Shown: piece by piece, positions 9,733 to 21,689 of the stretch
Numbering within the stretch: the first letter of the stretch is position 1
Layout of the letters: each line of letters starts with the position of its first letter
NCBI GenBank assembly: GCA_030704615.1
Contig: CM060734.1
Coordinates: 9,672,001 to 9,736,000, forward strand
DNA from: Takakia lepidozioides
Lineage: Eukaryota; Streptophyta; Takakiopsida; Takakiales; Takakiaceae
DNA: 64,000 nucleotides
Direction: 5' to 3'
Program-made: the position numbers and the translations under genes
Notes under the pieces: model-generated
What the model saw: only the letters and a program-made list of their open reading frames with translations
What the model was told of the DNA's origin: nothing
Database searches by the model: none

Positions 9733-9743
9733 CAGTATATAAC
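9733..9743 (-). promoter_or_regulatory. Possible TATA box for the coiled-coil gene
   Basis: Minus-strand TTATATACTG lies about 115 bp upstream of the chosen ATG, a plausible distance. A CT-rich stretch (GAGAGAGA on the minus strand, near 10,015-10,033) lies further upstream, as in many plant promoters. Position-only evidence. Confidence 0.3.
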
Positions 9744-10374
9744 TTGCCGATTCACCTAAAAAACTGAGAATTCAAGAGAACCCAACAGAAACAACAGATG
9801 AATCAACCAAAAGTGATGGTAGGAAGGGGACGTCAAACTCCCAGACCCTCTAGAAACAGGGGAAAGCAAACCCTCGCTGAAACAAGCCAAAGAGAGAGAG
9901 CCCAACACTGCAATCTACTCACACCGCACAGGGAAATCGCAGATGCAGAGAACCAGAGGGACAGAGAGGAGAAATTGCTACGATAGGTGAATACGATGGA
10001 ACAAGCCCAAATGCTCTTTCTCTCTCTCTCGACCGATTCTTGCCTCTGATTCTAGACTGTTTAGGACACTGGGCCCGTATCCAACGCTCAGAGGCCTCAC
10101 ACGTGGCGCCTATATTACTGGCCTCGTGGAATCTACGACCGGCCCTCCACCCATCTGCCACGAAATTCTTGGTTTTCAGAGCTGTGCGAGAAAGCTCAGT
10201 GCATCAATTTCGTTTCTGCATTCACCCCGTCATACCTTCACACCCAACCAACGGGGAGAACCGGCAGCTAGTTACATGCTAGCCGACTGATTCGGAGGAT
10301 TTCCTAGTGAAAATTGAAACCTTCGGAAATTTACCGAGTATGTTCACATAGGAAATTGACTATTGCAGTTACCA
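9744..10374. other. Upstream region between the coiled-coil gene and the piggyBac insertion
   Basis: No gene seen. It holds the likely 5' UTR and promoter of the minus-strand gene and ends at the TTAA where piggyBac inserted, 754 bp before that gene's start. Confidence 0.5.
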
Positions 10375-11098
10375 TTAACCCTTAAGCGCCCATTCGACCC
10401 GTTTTTCGGCCGTTGTTTTGGTTTTCCCCTCTGTTTTTCTCAGATTTGAACCGATTAACCTGATTTTTGGAGGGTAGGATGCCAGCCACATGGCAGTCAG
10501 GATTCCAACGCGCGATTAGGTTTTTTTTTGGTTAGGGTTGCAATTTTTGGCTGCAGCAGGAGGTGGGGTCTGCTTCTGCAGCGATTTTGGCTTGCTCCCG
10601 CGTTTTCAGCGTCGTCTCTCTCCTTCCCGTGCTTTGCCTTGTGCTGTGATCTCGTCTGTTGTGGCGTTTGCGCGTGTTCCATACTTTGTTGCAGGTTGCC
10701 GTTGCAGATGCCTTGACAGGTTGCCGTTGGTGGTCTGCTCCGATTGCATCTTCCATTATCTCTTTCTCTTTCAGTTGAGGAAACTTGGAAATTGTGGCAC
10801 CGCTACAGAGACTGAGCCATAGCTGTGAGAGAGGATGGGTCGGCTTTGCATTGATACTCAGGGTGCGCATTCAAGGCAATGTTCATTGTTTGATACCTGA
10901 GCTAGACTATGCGCAGTTAGGGCATCGTGTAGCTCATCTTTGTGTTTATCCTTGTGTGCATATGCAAATTTGTGGATGAAGGTTGAAGCTACATAGTATA
11001 AGATGGGTTCGGGTGTGTTGCCTCCCCCTGCACCTGCGCATTTGGAGACTCAAGCTGCATCGTTGCCAAGTGGGCACGCTCACTGGGCGCATCAACCG

Positions 11099-11340
11099 AG
11101 CAAGTCGAGCGGATTGTCGGGTGCCTGAATGAGGACTACCTCTTGTGTTTGAAGAGACCTGCTCGTGTGCGTTGGCCTGGATTTCCACAGCCCTCCAACT
11201 TTCGTTACTTGTTTAGGCGCCATTGTGCAGAGATTTTGGGTTGGGTAGATCGCAAGGAGGAAGGAGACCCTCTTGGGTTCAGCGCAGAGGTCAACGACAT
11301 TTTGAGGCTCGAGGTTTGGCCTGACTTCCAAACGTCTTCT
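11099..11340 (+). pseudogene. Probable N-terminal exon of the piggyBac transposase
   Basis: An open stretch upstream of the main transposase frame reads RVRWPGFPQPSNFRYLFRR and EVNDILRLEVWPDF. It has coding character and overlaps the start of the main frame in another phase. It may be an upstream exon or a frameshifted N-terminal region. Not recognised as a named domain. Confidence 0.3.
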
Positions 11341-11350
11341 GCCAGCCACG

Positions 11351-13446
11351 ATGAGGCTCAAACAACTGGCCAGGGAGAGAGGTAATCGTATTGAACCCTC
11401 TTTTGATTTCATGAGTGAGGAGATGGGCAATTCGACCTACTCCTTGCGCAACTCTCAAAATCCGCTATGTGATCCTGCTGGTCACTCCCAAACTATGGAG
11501 GACATAGGGATTTTGGGATCCACAGTGAAGGTGGCAGTGGCTGAGCTGCACCTTCAGGATGTGGCATCGTCTAGCAATGCCCACGAATTTGGATATGGCA
11601 CTGTGGTAGACAAGACATGGAACATCCTGAATGGTACAAAAAATTATACTGTCTCTTTTTTTGGTGTCCTTGGTGTTCATGTGGTATCGTCACAATCCTG
11701 TGTTGTGTGTAATCTTGATGATTCAATGTTGTGCACTATCCCTGAGCTCTTGGGGTTGGATTCTGAAGCTGAATTGCCTGAGGGGGAAGTAGATGATAGT
11801 GAATCAGATTCTGATTGTGACTATAATCCAGAAGATGATGACCTTGTTGACATCGACAATCCTGACTTGATGGACTACTGTGTTGACACGGGGAATCCAA
11901 CGCGTGAGGTGGGATTATATGATTTGCCGCCCAATTGGGAGCAGTGGAGTCCTGCTGAGTTGTTTGGTGATGACATGTGGAACTCCTCTGCTACTGAATT
12001 GCCAGACATTACATGGTTAGGTGGGGATTCGGGTCCTCGTTTGCCTTTTGGAGATTCAGCAAATCCAGTTGATTTTTTCAATTTGTTTTGGCCACTATCG
12101 GTCATGCGCCGAATTTGTAGCATGACCAACTTGTATGCCAGGACAGAAAACCAGAATGGAAACCTGAAAGGAGGTAGATGGTGGTACCCTATCACCATCC
12201 GTGAATTGAAGGCTTGGCTTGCTGTTCACATGCTCATGGGAATCAAAAAATTGCCTAGTACTAGATTGTATTGGAAAGCCAACAATGTCTTCTTCAATTG
12301 CCCTTCCATCATGCGCATTATGTCCCGCAACCGATGGGAGGCAATTCTGAGGTGCCTCCACCTTGTTGACAATAAGGATGTATGCACTATTGACACTGAC
12401 CCTGCTTTTGATAAGTTAGCTAAAACCAGGTGGTTGCTACATGCACTAAATGGTTTGTATGCCACCTACATGAGCCCCGAGCAGAATTTGAATGTGGATG
12501 AGCAAATGGTGAAGTACAAGGGCAAATATGCCCGAATCCAGCAATACCTGAGCAAGAAGCCTGTGCAGTGGGGTCTGAAGGTGTGGTGTTTGTGTGGTGC
12601 ATGTTCCAAATATGTTCAGAAGTTAGAGGTTTACCTTGGGAAGGATGATGGGAATGATATGACCCATGGTAGTGGATATGGCGTGGTGACAAGGTTACTA
12701 GAAGGATTTGAGGGTAAGGGCCATATTGTAACGATGGATAATTTTTTCAGTAGCCCCATCCTGTTCTATGATTTGGCAGCAAAACAGATCTATGCTACTG
12801 GCACGGTAAAAACCTCCCGATTGGGTTTTCTTACGTGCCTTGATTTGGGGAAGAAGGGTGAGAGAGGTAGGCTGGAATATCGTGTTCACATAAGTGGCAA
12901 AGTAGCCGCTATTGCCTGGATGGATGCCAAGTTGGTGACCATGATTTCCACTGCCATTTCCCCTGTCAGTCCTGATTGCTTCATACAAAGATGGCACAAA
13001 GGGGCAAGACGTGATGTGCCTACCTCCCCTATTGTGGTTCATTACCAGCAGCATATGCGGATCAGCTACGGGGTTACTACTCTGTTCAGACCAGGGACCA
13101 TAAATGGTGGCACCGCTTGTACTTTCATGGAGTTGACACTTCTTTGGTGAATGCTTACATATTGTACCTGGGTTTTATGAGGGGAAAGGGCCACATTCCT
13201 CTTAGCCACATGCTTTTCAATTTGGAGGTTGCAAAGGGACTAATTGTGGGGTGAGTTCCTCCCAGGAGAACAGTAATGCCAGGGGCAGATGTGCCCAACC
13301 CGGGGTTTGTGCATTTCTCCCTCAAGACTAGTAGGAGGAGGAAGTGTGTTCAGTGCGGTATGCGTCAAAGGTATTTTTGTCACGCGTGTGGAGATGTGTA
13401 TATGTGCCTTGGAGGATGCTTTGTCAAGAGCCATAGCCTTCTCTGA
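11351..13446 (+). pseudogene. piggyBac transposase (DDE_Tnp_1_7), frameshift and stop
   Basis: The main frame is open 11351-13150. An acidic N-terminal part (PEGEVDDSESDSDCD) is followed by the transposase core: FFNLFWPLSVMRRI, WYPITIRELKAWLAVHMLMG, then the three catalytic aspartates in NVDEQM (12497), TMDNFF (12737) and WMDAK (12923). Near 13,055 the HYQQHM segment runs straight into what should come after the conserved GGVD, with a shift of frame; a small deletion explains this. The downstream frame (DQLRGYYS, HKWWHRLYFH, NAYILY) runs to a TGA at 13250-13252. It then reads on in the same frame to a C-terminal cysteine-rich zinc finger (RRRKCVQCG, RYFCHACGDVYMCLGGC) and a stop at 13446. All catalytic residues are present, but the chain is interrupted twice, so the gene is dead. 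piggyBac relatives excise and insert at TTAA by a DDD mechanism. Confidence 0.9.
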
Positions 13447-13889
13447 TTATAGATACTTCTATGTTCAGTAATTGATATGGTTGATTTCTTACTGCACTGA
13501 TGTGGAGACCTTTGATGCCAAAGAGGGGGTATCCTCCTTACGACACTTTTTCTATGTAGTGGTGTTCTGTCTTTTTCTAAGCAGTGGTGTGTTTGGGGGT
13601 TGGTTTGTTGTTGGTAGCCATGAAACGTTTGTACTGAGGATCCAGCCGTAGAGAGTCGCTTGACAGTCCAAGGAGAGGTTGTGCAATATTGGGGTTCACT
13701 GAGTCCTGATCTGAATGATTTGTTTGCTACTCCAGCTTTTTGCCTTAGTGTTCATGTAGCTCTGAGGTCTTTGCTGCAACAATTTTGTGTTTCAATTAGG
13801 ACTGAGTCCATTTTCTTTGTGTCTAGTATAATTATGTGGTAGTCCCCCAGTCAAGCGGGGGTGCGCATAAGAGTGGCCCTTGTGTTCAT

Positions 13890-13939
13890 GTGTGAGTTGC
13901 CAATTGGGGCAAGTTAGTGGGTTCAACTCCCACTCACAC
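13890..13939 (+). ncRNA. tRNA-like 50-mer lacking an anticodon arm, copy 1
   Basis: Fits a three-stem fold: acceptor-like GTGTGAG with CTCACAC (7 bp), D-arm-like TTGCC with GGCAA around AATTGG, linker GTTAG, and T-arm TGGG with CCCA around TTCAACT. GGGTTCAACTCCC is a B-box-like element; no clear A-box with normal spacing is present. It lies in the 3' part of piggyBac. Whether it is transcribed is unknown. Confidence 0.4.
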
Positions 13940-14023
13940 AATTCGGCGTGTAAATGTGGGTTCATCTCTACTTTTTCTGAGTCTGATTTGATGCTAGTGT
14001 TGGCCACATGTTGGTCTTTCTTT

Positions 14024-14073
14024 GTGTGAGCTGCCAGTTGGGGCAGGCCACTGGGTTCAATTCCCACTCACAC
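14024..14073 (+). ncRNA. tRNA-like 50-mer lacking an anticodon arm, copy 2
   Basis: Same layout and length as copy 1: GTGTGAG with CTCACAC, D-arm-like CTGCC with GGCAG around AGTTGG, linker GCCAC, T-arm TGGG with CCCA around TTCAATT. Compared with copy 1, the first D-arm pair is C-G instead of T-A, a matched change on both sides. 84 bp separate the copies. Confidence 0.4.
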
Positions 14074-14473
14074 ATTTTGACCCCCCTTACTTTGACCAGG
14101 TGTAAATCAGAAAATATGAATCCATTTTTTGCATTCTATGGCTCATCAGAATGCCAATGTGCTGGACAACACCTATAAGCAGGATGAGATCCTGCAGATT
14201 TCATCCCGTCAGTGAAAATTGCAAATTCCTCCAATTTCCCTTATTGTTTTGGGAGGGGCCCAAAAAATGGGCCCCACACTCAACGGTGGCGTTTCTCGGA
14301 TTTTCGCCTGATTGGCCTGCAAATTTACGGGTGTTTGGAAGGGGTAGGTATGAGCATAATGTCCGGTCAATTTTCCCAAAAACTTTTTTTTCGCTGAGAT
14401 ATTCTCATTTTTCTGAGCTGGGGTCCACTTTTTTCAAAAAGTCAACATTGGGCACTGGGCGCTTAAGGGTTAA

Positions 14474-15001
14474 GGGGAAGCAACCGACTCCCCAACCCAC
14501 TTAGCCGGTTGGTTCTCAAAACGAGGGGCCATTGGCTGGTTCAACTGAAATTATTTTCCGGACGCTGTTCACACCTTCACTGCACTGCCCGCAAGTCAAA
14601 CCACACTCTCCTTCTCAACTTGTCAGCCACCCCTCGCTCTTTCGCATGCGTTGCCGACGATGATGGAAACACTTAGCCCCACCGCACGAGTCCACGCACC
14701 AACCCACCCTCTGATGCTTCTGGTGCCTTCCACTTTTTCTTCTTTCTTTCTTTTCCTTCGTAATAAGAAGCTTCCAATCCCTCGCCACGCACTGGCACGC
14801 GGGTTGATTCGTTTGATTCCTATAACACAAACATTCAGTCCGCACACACGTGTGTTCACGAACAAGTGTGCGTCACTCCATTCGCCCATCTCACACACCC
14901 GGATTTGCTCTCTCTTTTTTCTTTTGTTTTTTTTGGCCAAAGGGATTTGCTCTTCCAATGCCGTCCGACAGAATTGAAATCTCATAAAAAAAATGGAAGA
15001 T
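14474..15001. other. Intergenic, no gene recognised
   Basis: C- and T-rich sequence right of piggyBac. Open frames on both strands overlap here without family motifs. Confidence 0.5.
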
Positions 15002-15951
15002 AATAGGAATAATGTAAGAACTTAATGCACATGTGCAAACTCTGACAGGATGGTACGCCGTTTTTGGACATGTCAAATCTCCCCACCCTCTCTTGAGAGT
15101 GACATGGAACTCCTGAGTGTAAACTCGAGTCGGGGTTACAATGGATTACACGACGAGGTGTGTAACTCCACTTGGGGTTACATCGGGTTACACGATGAGG
15201 TGTGTAACTCCACTCGGGGTTACACAGAACGGAGTACAACTTCTCTCGATGTAACTCACACTTGGTCTCGAAGTTTGACTATGTCCAAATTTGGTTTAAG
15301 TATAAAATGGACTAACGAGAGTTACATCATGAAACCGGCACTACAAAGGATTACACCGATTGGAGGGTTACACCGACCAGGGTTACACACAAGTGCCTCC
15401 CATCAAGATTCGATCTTTGAAACAAGTTGGGCAGCATAAGTATGAAGGATGTAGTCCTTTTTTGGACTCGGCATGAAATCTGCCTTGGCAAAAAAAGGCA
15501 CGTTCCTCCTGCCCATAAACTGCGGTGTAGACGTCCCTCCTGCAGTACTTGGCATCCTACAGTAAGAACAAATCCACTTCAAGAATGTCAATACCAACAG
15601 AAGCACAAAGGGTCTTTCAATGAAATAAGAGAGCGAAGGGAAGTGCCTCACGAAATTAGGAGGCAACTTACAATGTGACCACTCACTCATAGACGGGGGC
15701 TCCTCGGCCTCGATCCCAACTTGTACCTCCCCCTGCTCTTTGTCGGATTCTTCCTCATCCTCACCTGCAACGCTACCACCTTACCATCATGCTACCCACC
15801 ATAGCTTGAAATCCTCTTGGATTCGGAAGTATTTAATAGTTAAACCGAGGTAAGAGGGGGTGGGGAGGATTTGACAGGGGCCCCGCCGGAGGATCCGACG
15901 AAAGTACCGTCAGATCACACGAGTCCATTAAGTTCTTACATTATTCCTATT
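15002..15951. mobile_element. 950-bp element with 26-bp perfect terminal inverted repeats
   Basis: The left terminus AATAGGAATAATGTAAGAAC plus CTTAAT G (15002-15027) is the exact inverse of 15926-15951. Weaker symmetry continues inward for about 40 bp (ACATGTG, CTGACAGGATGGTAC against the inverse of the right side). No transposase and no clear target-site duplication are seen, so the superfamily is unassigned. It is probably a non-autonomous DNA element. Confidence 0.6.
15118..15235. repeat. Short tandem repeat, about 48-bp unit
   Basis: GTGTGTAACTCCACTTGGGG / TTACATCGGGTTACACGA-type units repeat about 2.5 times, with further GGTTACACCGA-like pieces near 15,345-15,390. It lies within the 950-bp element. 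Confidence 0.6.
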
Positions 15952-16860
15952 GTTGTGGGTTTTTGTGGGTCTGCATAGTAGGAGAAAAAAAATCAAACTT
16001 TGACAAAAAATTGTTTGAAATTCCTAATTGATATAAAATTCTGCAGAACATGCGGTCCTAAATTTTGTACTCAATCTATCCACGAAACCGGAGATGGGTT
16101 CACCTCTAAAAATTCCCACTGCCCCTTTGTTTCTCAGGGCTTATCCAATGAAGGTAGCCAGCCCCTGGAGAGAGCATTCATTTGCCCGCAAGTTACGATT
16201 TTGGACGCTTAAAACACCATAGCTTTCTGCCATCTGCACCAATTGTCTTGGGGCAAGTGTCAGTGGAAAGCCCTTCCGGGCTACAATTGTGCTCTTTACT
16301 GCAGGTCGATCAGATTCCAATCCAGGAAGTTACGGCGGGTTGAAAAAACGGGTGGAACCAGAAGAGGACAAAATGGGAATTTGTTGAAGGTGAGTAACGT
16401 TGAAAGACAAAATGTAGCCCTACATCCCAGCTTGCCAACGACTCCTAGAATGGTGCCAGCAGGTCAAAACACAATTTATTATGATTTTTTGAAGAAATTC
16501 CAATCAGTTTTTTCTTACTGCGAGCATCTCGCTGCCCTAGCTGCCCAGATCTGCATACGTGGCCCCAAACCGATGGGATCCGGACAACTCAATGGTTAGC
16601 GTTGCGTGGCAGGCCCGCACTGGCTGTCTGTTCAGTCACGGGGCCCGCCATGCAGGGATGGAGGACGTGGCCCCATACCACGGGTCGGATAGGGCGTACG
16701 CATATTTTGGCAAAACAGGTGAGCCCTACGTAGGGCAGGCCCAATCCGACCGCAGAAACTGCCTCGAAAGGGATTTTCCATCCAAGAAATCCTTCCCCCT
16801 CGTGGTTTCGATTCGCAAGAGGTCCTCGGGATGAATTGGCAGTGAGCGAGAAGGAAGAAG
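15952..16860. other. Upstream region of MOG1, no gene recognised
   Basis: No family motif on either strand. The last 100 bp are probably the 5' UTR of MOG1. Confidence 0.5.
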
Positions 16861-19837
16861 ATGAGCCTGCTGGAGGATTCGCTGGCAAGGATTGAGGTTA
16901 TGGCAGCTGGGGATCATTGCTCGGAGCCCTGTGTGGGAAGAGCATTATTTGGAGGCGCCATCACTTGTTCCTTCCCGAGCAGATTTCGAGTGCGTTCTCT
17001 TTTGGGTAGTCCTTTGTTCAAAGTTCTGATTCAAACAGCAGAGTGTAGTCAGAAAAGCCCTAATTACAGAGGGATGTTCAAGATTAGGCATGAAGAGAAT
17101 CCTGAGCCAGATTTTGGCAGTGCTATTGTGGAGTAGCAGTATCTTGATGCATGTTGATAGCTATTCCTTCTTGCCACAGGAACTGGAGGAGTTTTCAGCT
17201 TGATTGTGCATGTATGAGCTCTAGTGAGGGTTTAGCTCCCGATTTTGCAGAAATCTAAGGAAAGGAACTTTGGAAATGTCCATTGGATGCTCAAATGGAT
17301 GCTAAGGAGCTTATCGGACAAAAGAAAGCAAAGAAAAGACCGATTTTCTGTTGTGGTTACATAGTGCACACTTGCCTCTTGAACGTGAAAATATTGGATT
17401 GGATTTCTTGTCGGTATTGGAAACTCAAAGTCAGGTACGTAAGATTTGAAATGGAATCGAGGTGGTTGTGCAGGATTTGAGTGAAATGAGGGAGGTCCCC
17501 AATAATCAGGTCTGACATTCTTCTCTCTCACTCTCTACCTCCCCTCCCCCAAGAAAACGAATTCATACCTCTGACATAATTGATCGCCAAACTCTAGGTT
17601 TGTGGACAAGCTTCTCAAATTCAAGTAGATTCTTGAATGAAGACATCTCAACAATGGTTTTCAAGGTGTACAGAGGGCGCCTAGCCTAGAAACACAATCT
17701 TGTCGAAAAAAACAATCATCTGGAGCAAATTTGTAATCTTGTAGGATCAAATTAGAAGAAATTGAAACAAGGTGTATGTCGTTCGCGACAGAAACCATGA
17801 CATGCATGCATTATGTTATAATAATTTTGCTAATTTGTGTGCGGCAAACAAACAATTATACACCTCTCGAACCACGGCTATTGGTTGCCTAGCTTGTTTG
17901 CATGGGGTGAGGTGCACTCTGCATATGGTATTAATTAAAGACTAAAGAAATCTGCATTTTTCTGTTAAGCACTGTGGTGATGATGATGTGAAACTTCAGG
18001 AGATAATGAGAAAGTTCTCCTTCTGATAACACGTTGGGGAGGTGCATGGCATTACTTGCACAGGAAACATTTTTGGATCCAAATCGGGATGAAAGCATAA
18101 TTGTGGAGTTGCTAGAGTTCAAGGCCAATGTGCCAGATGAGGGCAGTTCACGATGGTTCCTGCAAGACATTGCTGCTGAGCAAGATTCAGAGCAGAGCCT
18201 GGTAAGCCCAATGACCTTCTCTTTTATGGGTCATCTTCATGAAAAAAACTTTGTCTGAACCAAATCTACTGAAGCCATGGGTGCTACCATGAGTTCACAT
18301 TATTCCTCCACTGATTATGGGTATTGCCTCCTGTCAAGAGGTGGTGCTTGAGGCTTTGAAGGATATTTACTGTCAGCCATGCGCATGGGTGGACTATGTT
18401 GCATATCCTCTGTTGTAACCCACTGGACAAGCAATACTGACAATGAGCTTGATGGCTTGTTGGTTTTGCAATTTCAACTCGATCAGCTGCAATGTGCCTC
18501 AACCCAATTGCTTCAGCGACTGTTCGCCTAGGACAATTTACATGTATCTAGGAGCATACCTGCAGATCTGAACGGTTAGGATTTGTGTGGTGTGTGTGAG
18601 AGAGGAAGAGACCAGGGAAGATCTGCGCCTGAGCTGTATTGTTTGGGCAATAAAACAGACCATGGCATTGTTGCCATGAACCTCGAAGGGAAAAAGCGCA
18701 ACTGTTCATGTTGAGTGAGAATTTGGCATGGATTTGCCATGGCTCTTTCCAAGCAAATGAGGTCCCATGACGAATTTAAGCTTTTACCCTAGCAAGGATG
18801 CATGGCCACCTTCAAAATAGAGAGAGGAAGAGAGCTATGCCAACATGGATGTGGATGAAGGGTGGAAGCAGATAGTGGAACAAGAAAGCTATATAGCAGC
18901 TGCTGATTTCCCCCCTTTGGACCCAGCCACCACTGTGAATGCTGCTGTTGGCACCCTTGTAAGTTCTGACACCTGTCTCCCACCCTCTTCTTTTTCCCTT
19001 GGGAATGCTCCCTACATAGCCCCTTGTCCTTTGAGAAAGTGTTCTTTTATTACATGAGGCCTTGTTCTCTGGATGGATGATCAATTGATGGGCTCAATAT
19101 CCGATTTTAAAGATATCCTTTGGGATTCCTTCGAGCATGCCCTTGAGTGATTAGAAGGATGCAGTATGAGTTTTGATACTGGAATGTGGGTGGGGAGTGA
19201 ACAGGCTATTGCGAAGGGCCGACAGGGTAATGAAGCTCGGAACCTTGTTCGTGTAAGTAGCTTTTTTTGCACTTTGATCTCTTTTGTTGTAATTGGTAGT
19301 TTGTCAACTCTTTTGACACATCAGTTACAGGCCGGGATGAGAGAATGACACAGAGGATTGTGCTTGTTGACTGTTTCCTAATTGATAGTTGACACTTATT
19401 TCTCTTGATGCAGGCTTATGTGGCAAACATACGCTTGTGTGGAGTTGAGACTGATGTTCTGATCACTGTATATGAGCCTTTGAGCATAAGGTGATCACTC
19501 CTCTCTCTTTTCTGCTCTTTGGTCTCCTTTGAATGCCCTCATCTCAACAGCTCTCTCTAAAGTATTTCTTTTCGTCAACCGGCTTTACATTGTATAGACA
19601 GTGTGGTGTTAGTAATCAAGTGAGATTCTCTGAAGCTGCTTATGAGGAAAAAGTGTTTTTACTGTGTTTTTGGACTTGGGCAGTGAGCACAGTGAGAGTG
19701 CGGCATCTGTAGGAGTGGGTCCTACAGTACCAGCTGAGCTTGCAGGGTGCATGGCAGCAGCTGATGTCTTCAAAGGAATTTTGTATACCTTCAAGATACA
19801 GGACTGGAGTCTCTTTGGGTATGCAGATGCAGAGTAA
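16861..19837 (+). CDS. MOG1: MOG1, Ran-binding nuclear transport factor
   Basis: Seven exons: 16861-16989, 17474-17509, 18064-18201, 18821-18958, 19205-19252, 19414-19490 and 19684-19837. All have GT-AG borders and consistent phase, giving about 239 residues. Exon 1 has RALFGGAITCSFPSRFR (the family start, PLFGGAI). Exon 2 is a 12-codon mini-exon (DLSEMREVPNNQ). Exon 3 has LDPNRDESIIVELLEFK and WFLQDIAAEQDSE. Exon 5 has AIAKGRQGNEARNLVR. Exon 6 has ANIRLCGVETDVLITVYEP, and exon 7 ends DWSLFGYADAE. Plant MOG1 proteins are about 200 residues, so the N-terminus may begin at the second ATG (16900) instead. The exon 4 acceptor is uncertain (18821 or 18833). MOG1 binds Ran GTPase, helps nucleotide release and supports nuclear import. 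Every expected conserved block is present, and I see no break. Confidence 0.88.
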
Positions 19838-21689
19838 GTATGGCGCCCACAGTTTTTGCCACCAGGTTGAATTTAGATCTCACCTGGTTGCCAAGTGGCT
19901 GTACACTGGTAGGCAGATAGACACACGACACTGACTGAACACTCTGGCTGCATTTTTCAAGTAGTATGTTTACTCTCAGGCTGTTGGGAAGGGGGGCCCA
20001 AAGGTCAGCTATGGGTCTGGGCCACATTTGCGGAGTCTCAAGCTTCTAATGGTACAACACTGGATTTTTTCTTAGTGCAGAATTGGCCAGACATTTGCAT
20101 TTCCTGGTGGAGTGAGTAACATGTAGGGCAAGCACAAGTCCCTTTTTTCAGATATATTTAGTAGGGCAATTTGATGAATGTTGCATGTCTAGCAAGTGTC
20201 ACTGGTTTTTTGCACTACTGAGGTTGGGTCCTCAAGATTGTGAGGGCAAAGAGGATGATAGTAGGGATCATCTCTTGCCACAACCTTAAAGTTGCATCTG
20301 GTTTCCAGTTCCCAAACAAATACCACACTGTGGTTTCACAGCTACAGTCAAATAGCAGGGAAATCTCGGACACATTTCATGTGTGAGGGAGGGCCGAGCT
20401 TCGGAGGCACTGCCCATGGATTCATGACAAAAATTGTAGTACACGCTGCAGAAAACACCATAATCAAACATCATCAGCAGATGAATTTGGTGGACAAATG
20501 TTATTCCTGAAATACAGACCACCGGGAGAATTGGAGGAGACCGTAGGCCTATACCAAACATAGGGCAAGCTTTACTTAGTAACAACCGAGCAAAGCTCTC
20601 AAGAGCAAACAAGTCGCGGTCCCGGCCTCTCAGAACGGCAGACCGCCGTGTTTGCTTTGATCACTTCACCAAGTCCGATGCAAAAGATGCTTCACAACAG
20701 CTCCGGCATTTCGCAGTGTAACGGACCATCACTTAAATATTAGCAACAACACTACACTGTGGCGGGCTCAGGATGCCTGCAATGGTAGGGTTCTGCATTA
20801 TATGTTGGTTCATTATAGGCAAATATTTATCCCATATCGTTTGCAGACTTCTTGAAAGATGAGTCCTATTATAACCCTTGCCTTCCATCTATGAAAATAT
20901 CAGCCGGGGCTCAGCGCAGAGCGCACTATTCTTTCGCATTTTACTAAAGAATACTGTGCGCGGGGTTCAGAAAGCGGCGTACCCTAGTTTTAGGGCCGGC
21001 CCCTTCACCGGGGCCCTCCAACTAAACCCAAGTAATTTGGACTTAGCTGCCAGAGAAACGTACCACATCTCTCTCCTAAGTACCGTGCGTGAATACTATA
21101 TGCAATGCAAATGTTCGAAACTAACGCAGTAACATGCTCTCCGTTGAGACACGTAAGTCGAAAACAGTGTGACGCGCACAACGATACAGCAGAGGAGGAA
21201 TATGTTGTTAATATGTTGTTATATTTCACACAAACTAAGAAGAGTTACTGTGCAGCAGAGAGGAACAAAACTGTGACCCATCAGAAGGGGTGCTGTTAAT
21301 GGACATATCAAGTCTTAAGCTTGAAGCCACAAAAAATGTCTGTACACTGAAAGGTCAAATTTAGTGGTCTGCTTTTCCCACCAACTCAATACTGAGTGTA
21401 TCTCAATCTCCCATAGACTGTGGCCTTGGGGCCAACTGGCTCACAGACACCATGTCCTGAGCAGGGTGCGGTCTTTGACAGTGGCAGCAACCCCCAGTCT
21501 GCCTGCTTCCTTGTTCACACAGTTCAAGGCCACAAGGGTGACCGAAGCCAACCTCCCGTGAGGTCCCGTGAGGTGTGTGTTCGAAGGGGCATCGATAGTA
21601 CTATCATCCATCTAGAGAAACAATTTCTGCTAGATTCTGATCCACTCAAAGTGAAACAAACTCAAATGTGACTAGTTGCAGCTTATAGA
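19838..21689. other. Region between convergent MOG1 and PARP-E2 genes
   Basis: 3' flanks of both genes. Near 20,921-20,961 an imperfect inverted repeat (GCGCACTATTCTTT against AAAGAATACTGTGCGC) is visible. No further gene recognised. Confidence 0.5.

Larger units (their letters stand above)
10379..14469 (+). mobile_element. piggyBac DNA transposon, full-length, with TTAA duplications
   Basis: The left end begins CCCTTAAGCGCCCA at 10379; the right end is its exact inverse, TGGGCGCTTAAGGG, ending at 14469. Both are flanked by TTAA (10375-10378 and 14470-14473), the obligatory piggyBac target. The 4,091-bp element carries one transposase gene on the plus strand and about 1 kb of 3' non-coding sequence that holds two tRNA-like repeats. 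The ends are intact, but the transposase is broken, so it could move only if helped by another copy. Confidence 0.92.

Noticed and set aside
19166-19204. Longer MOG1 exon 5 starting near 19,165
   Set aside because: The phase does not fit exon 4; the acceptor GTGAACAG before 19,205 gives an exact family match.
20921-20961. Inverted repeat as a terminator or element end
   Set aside because: Imperfect, isolated, and no matching partner; recorded only as structure.
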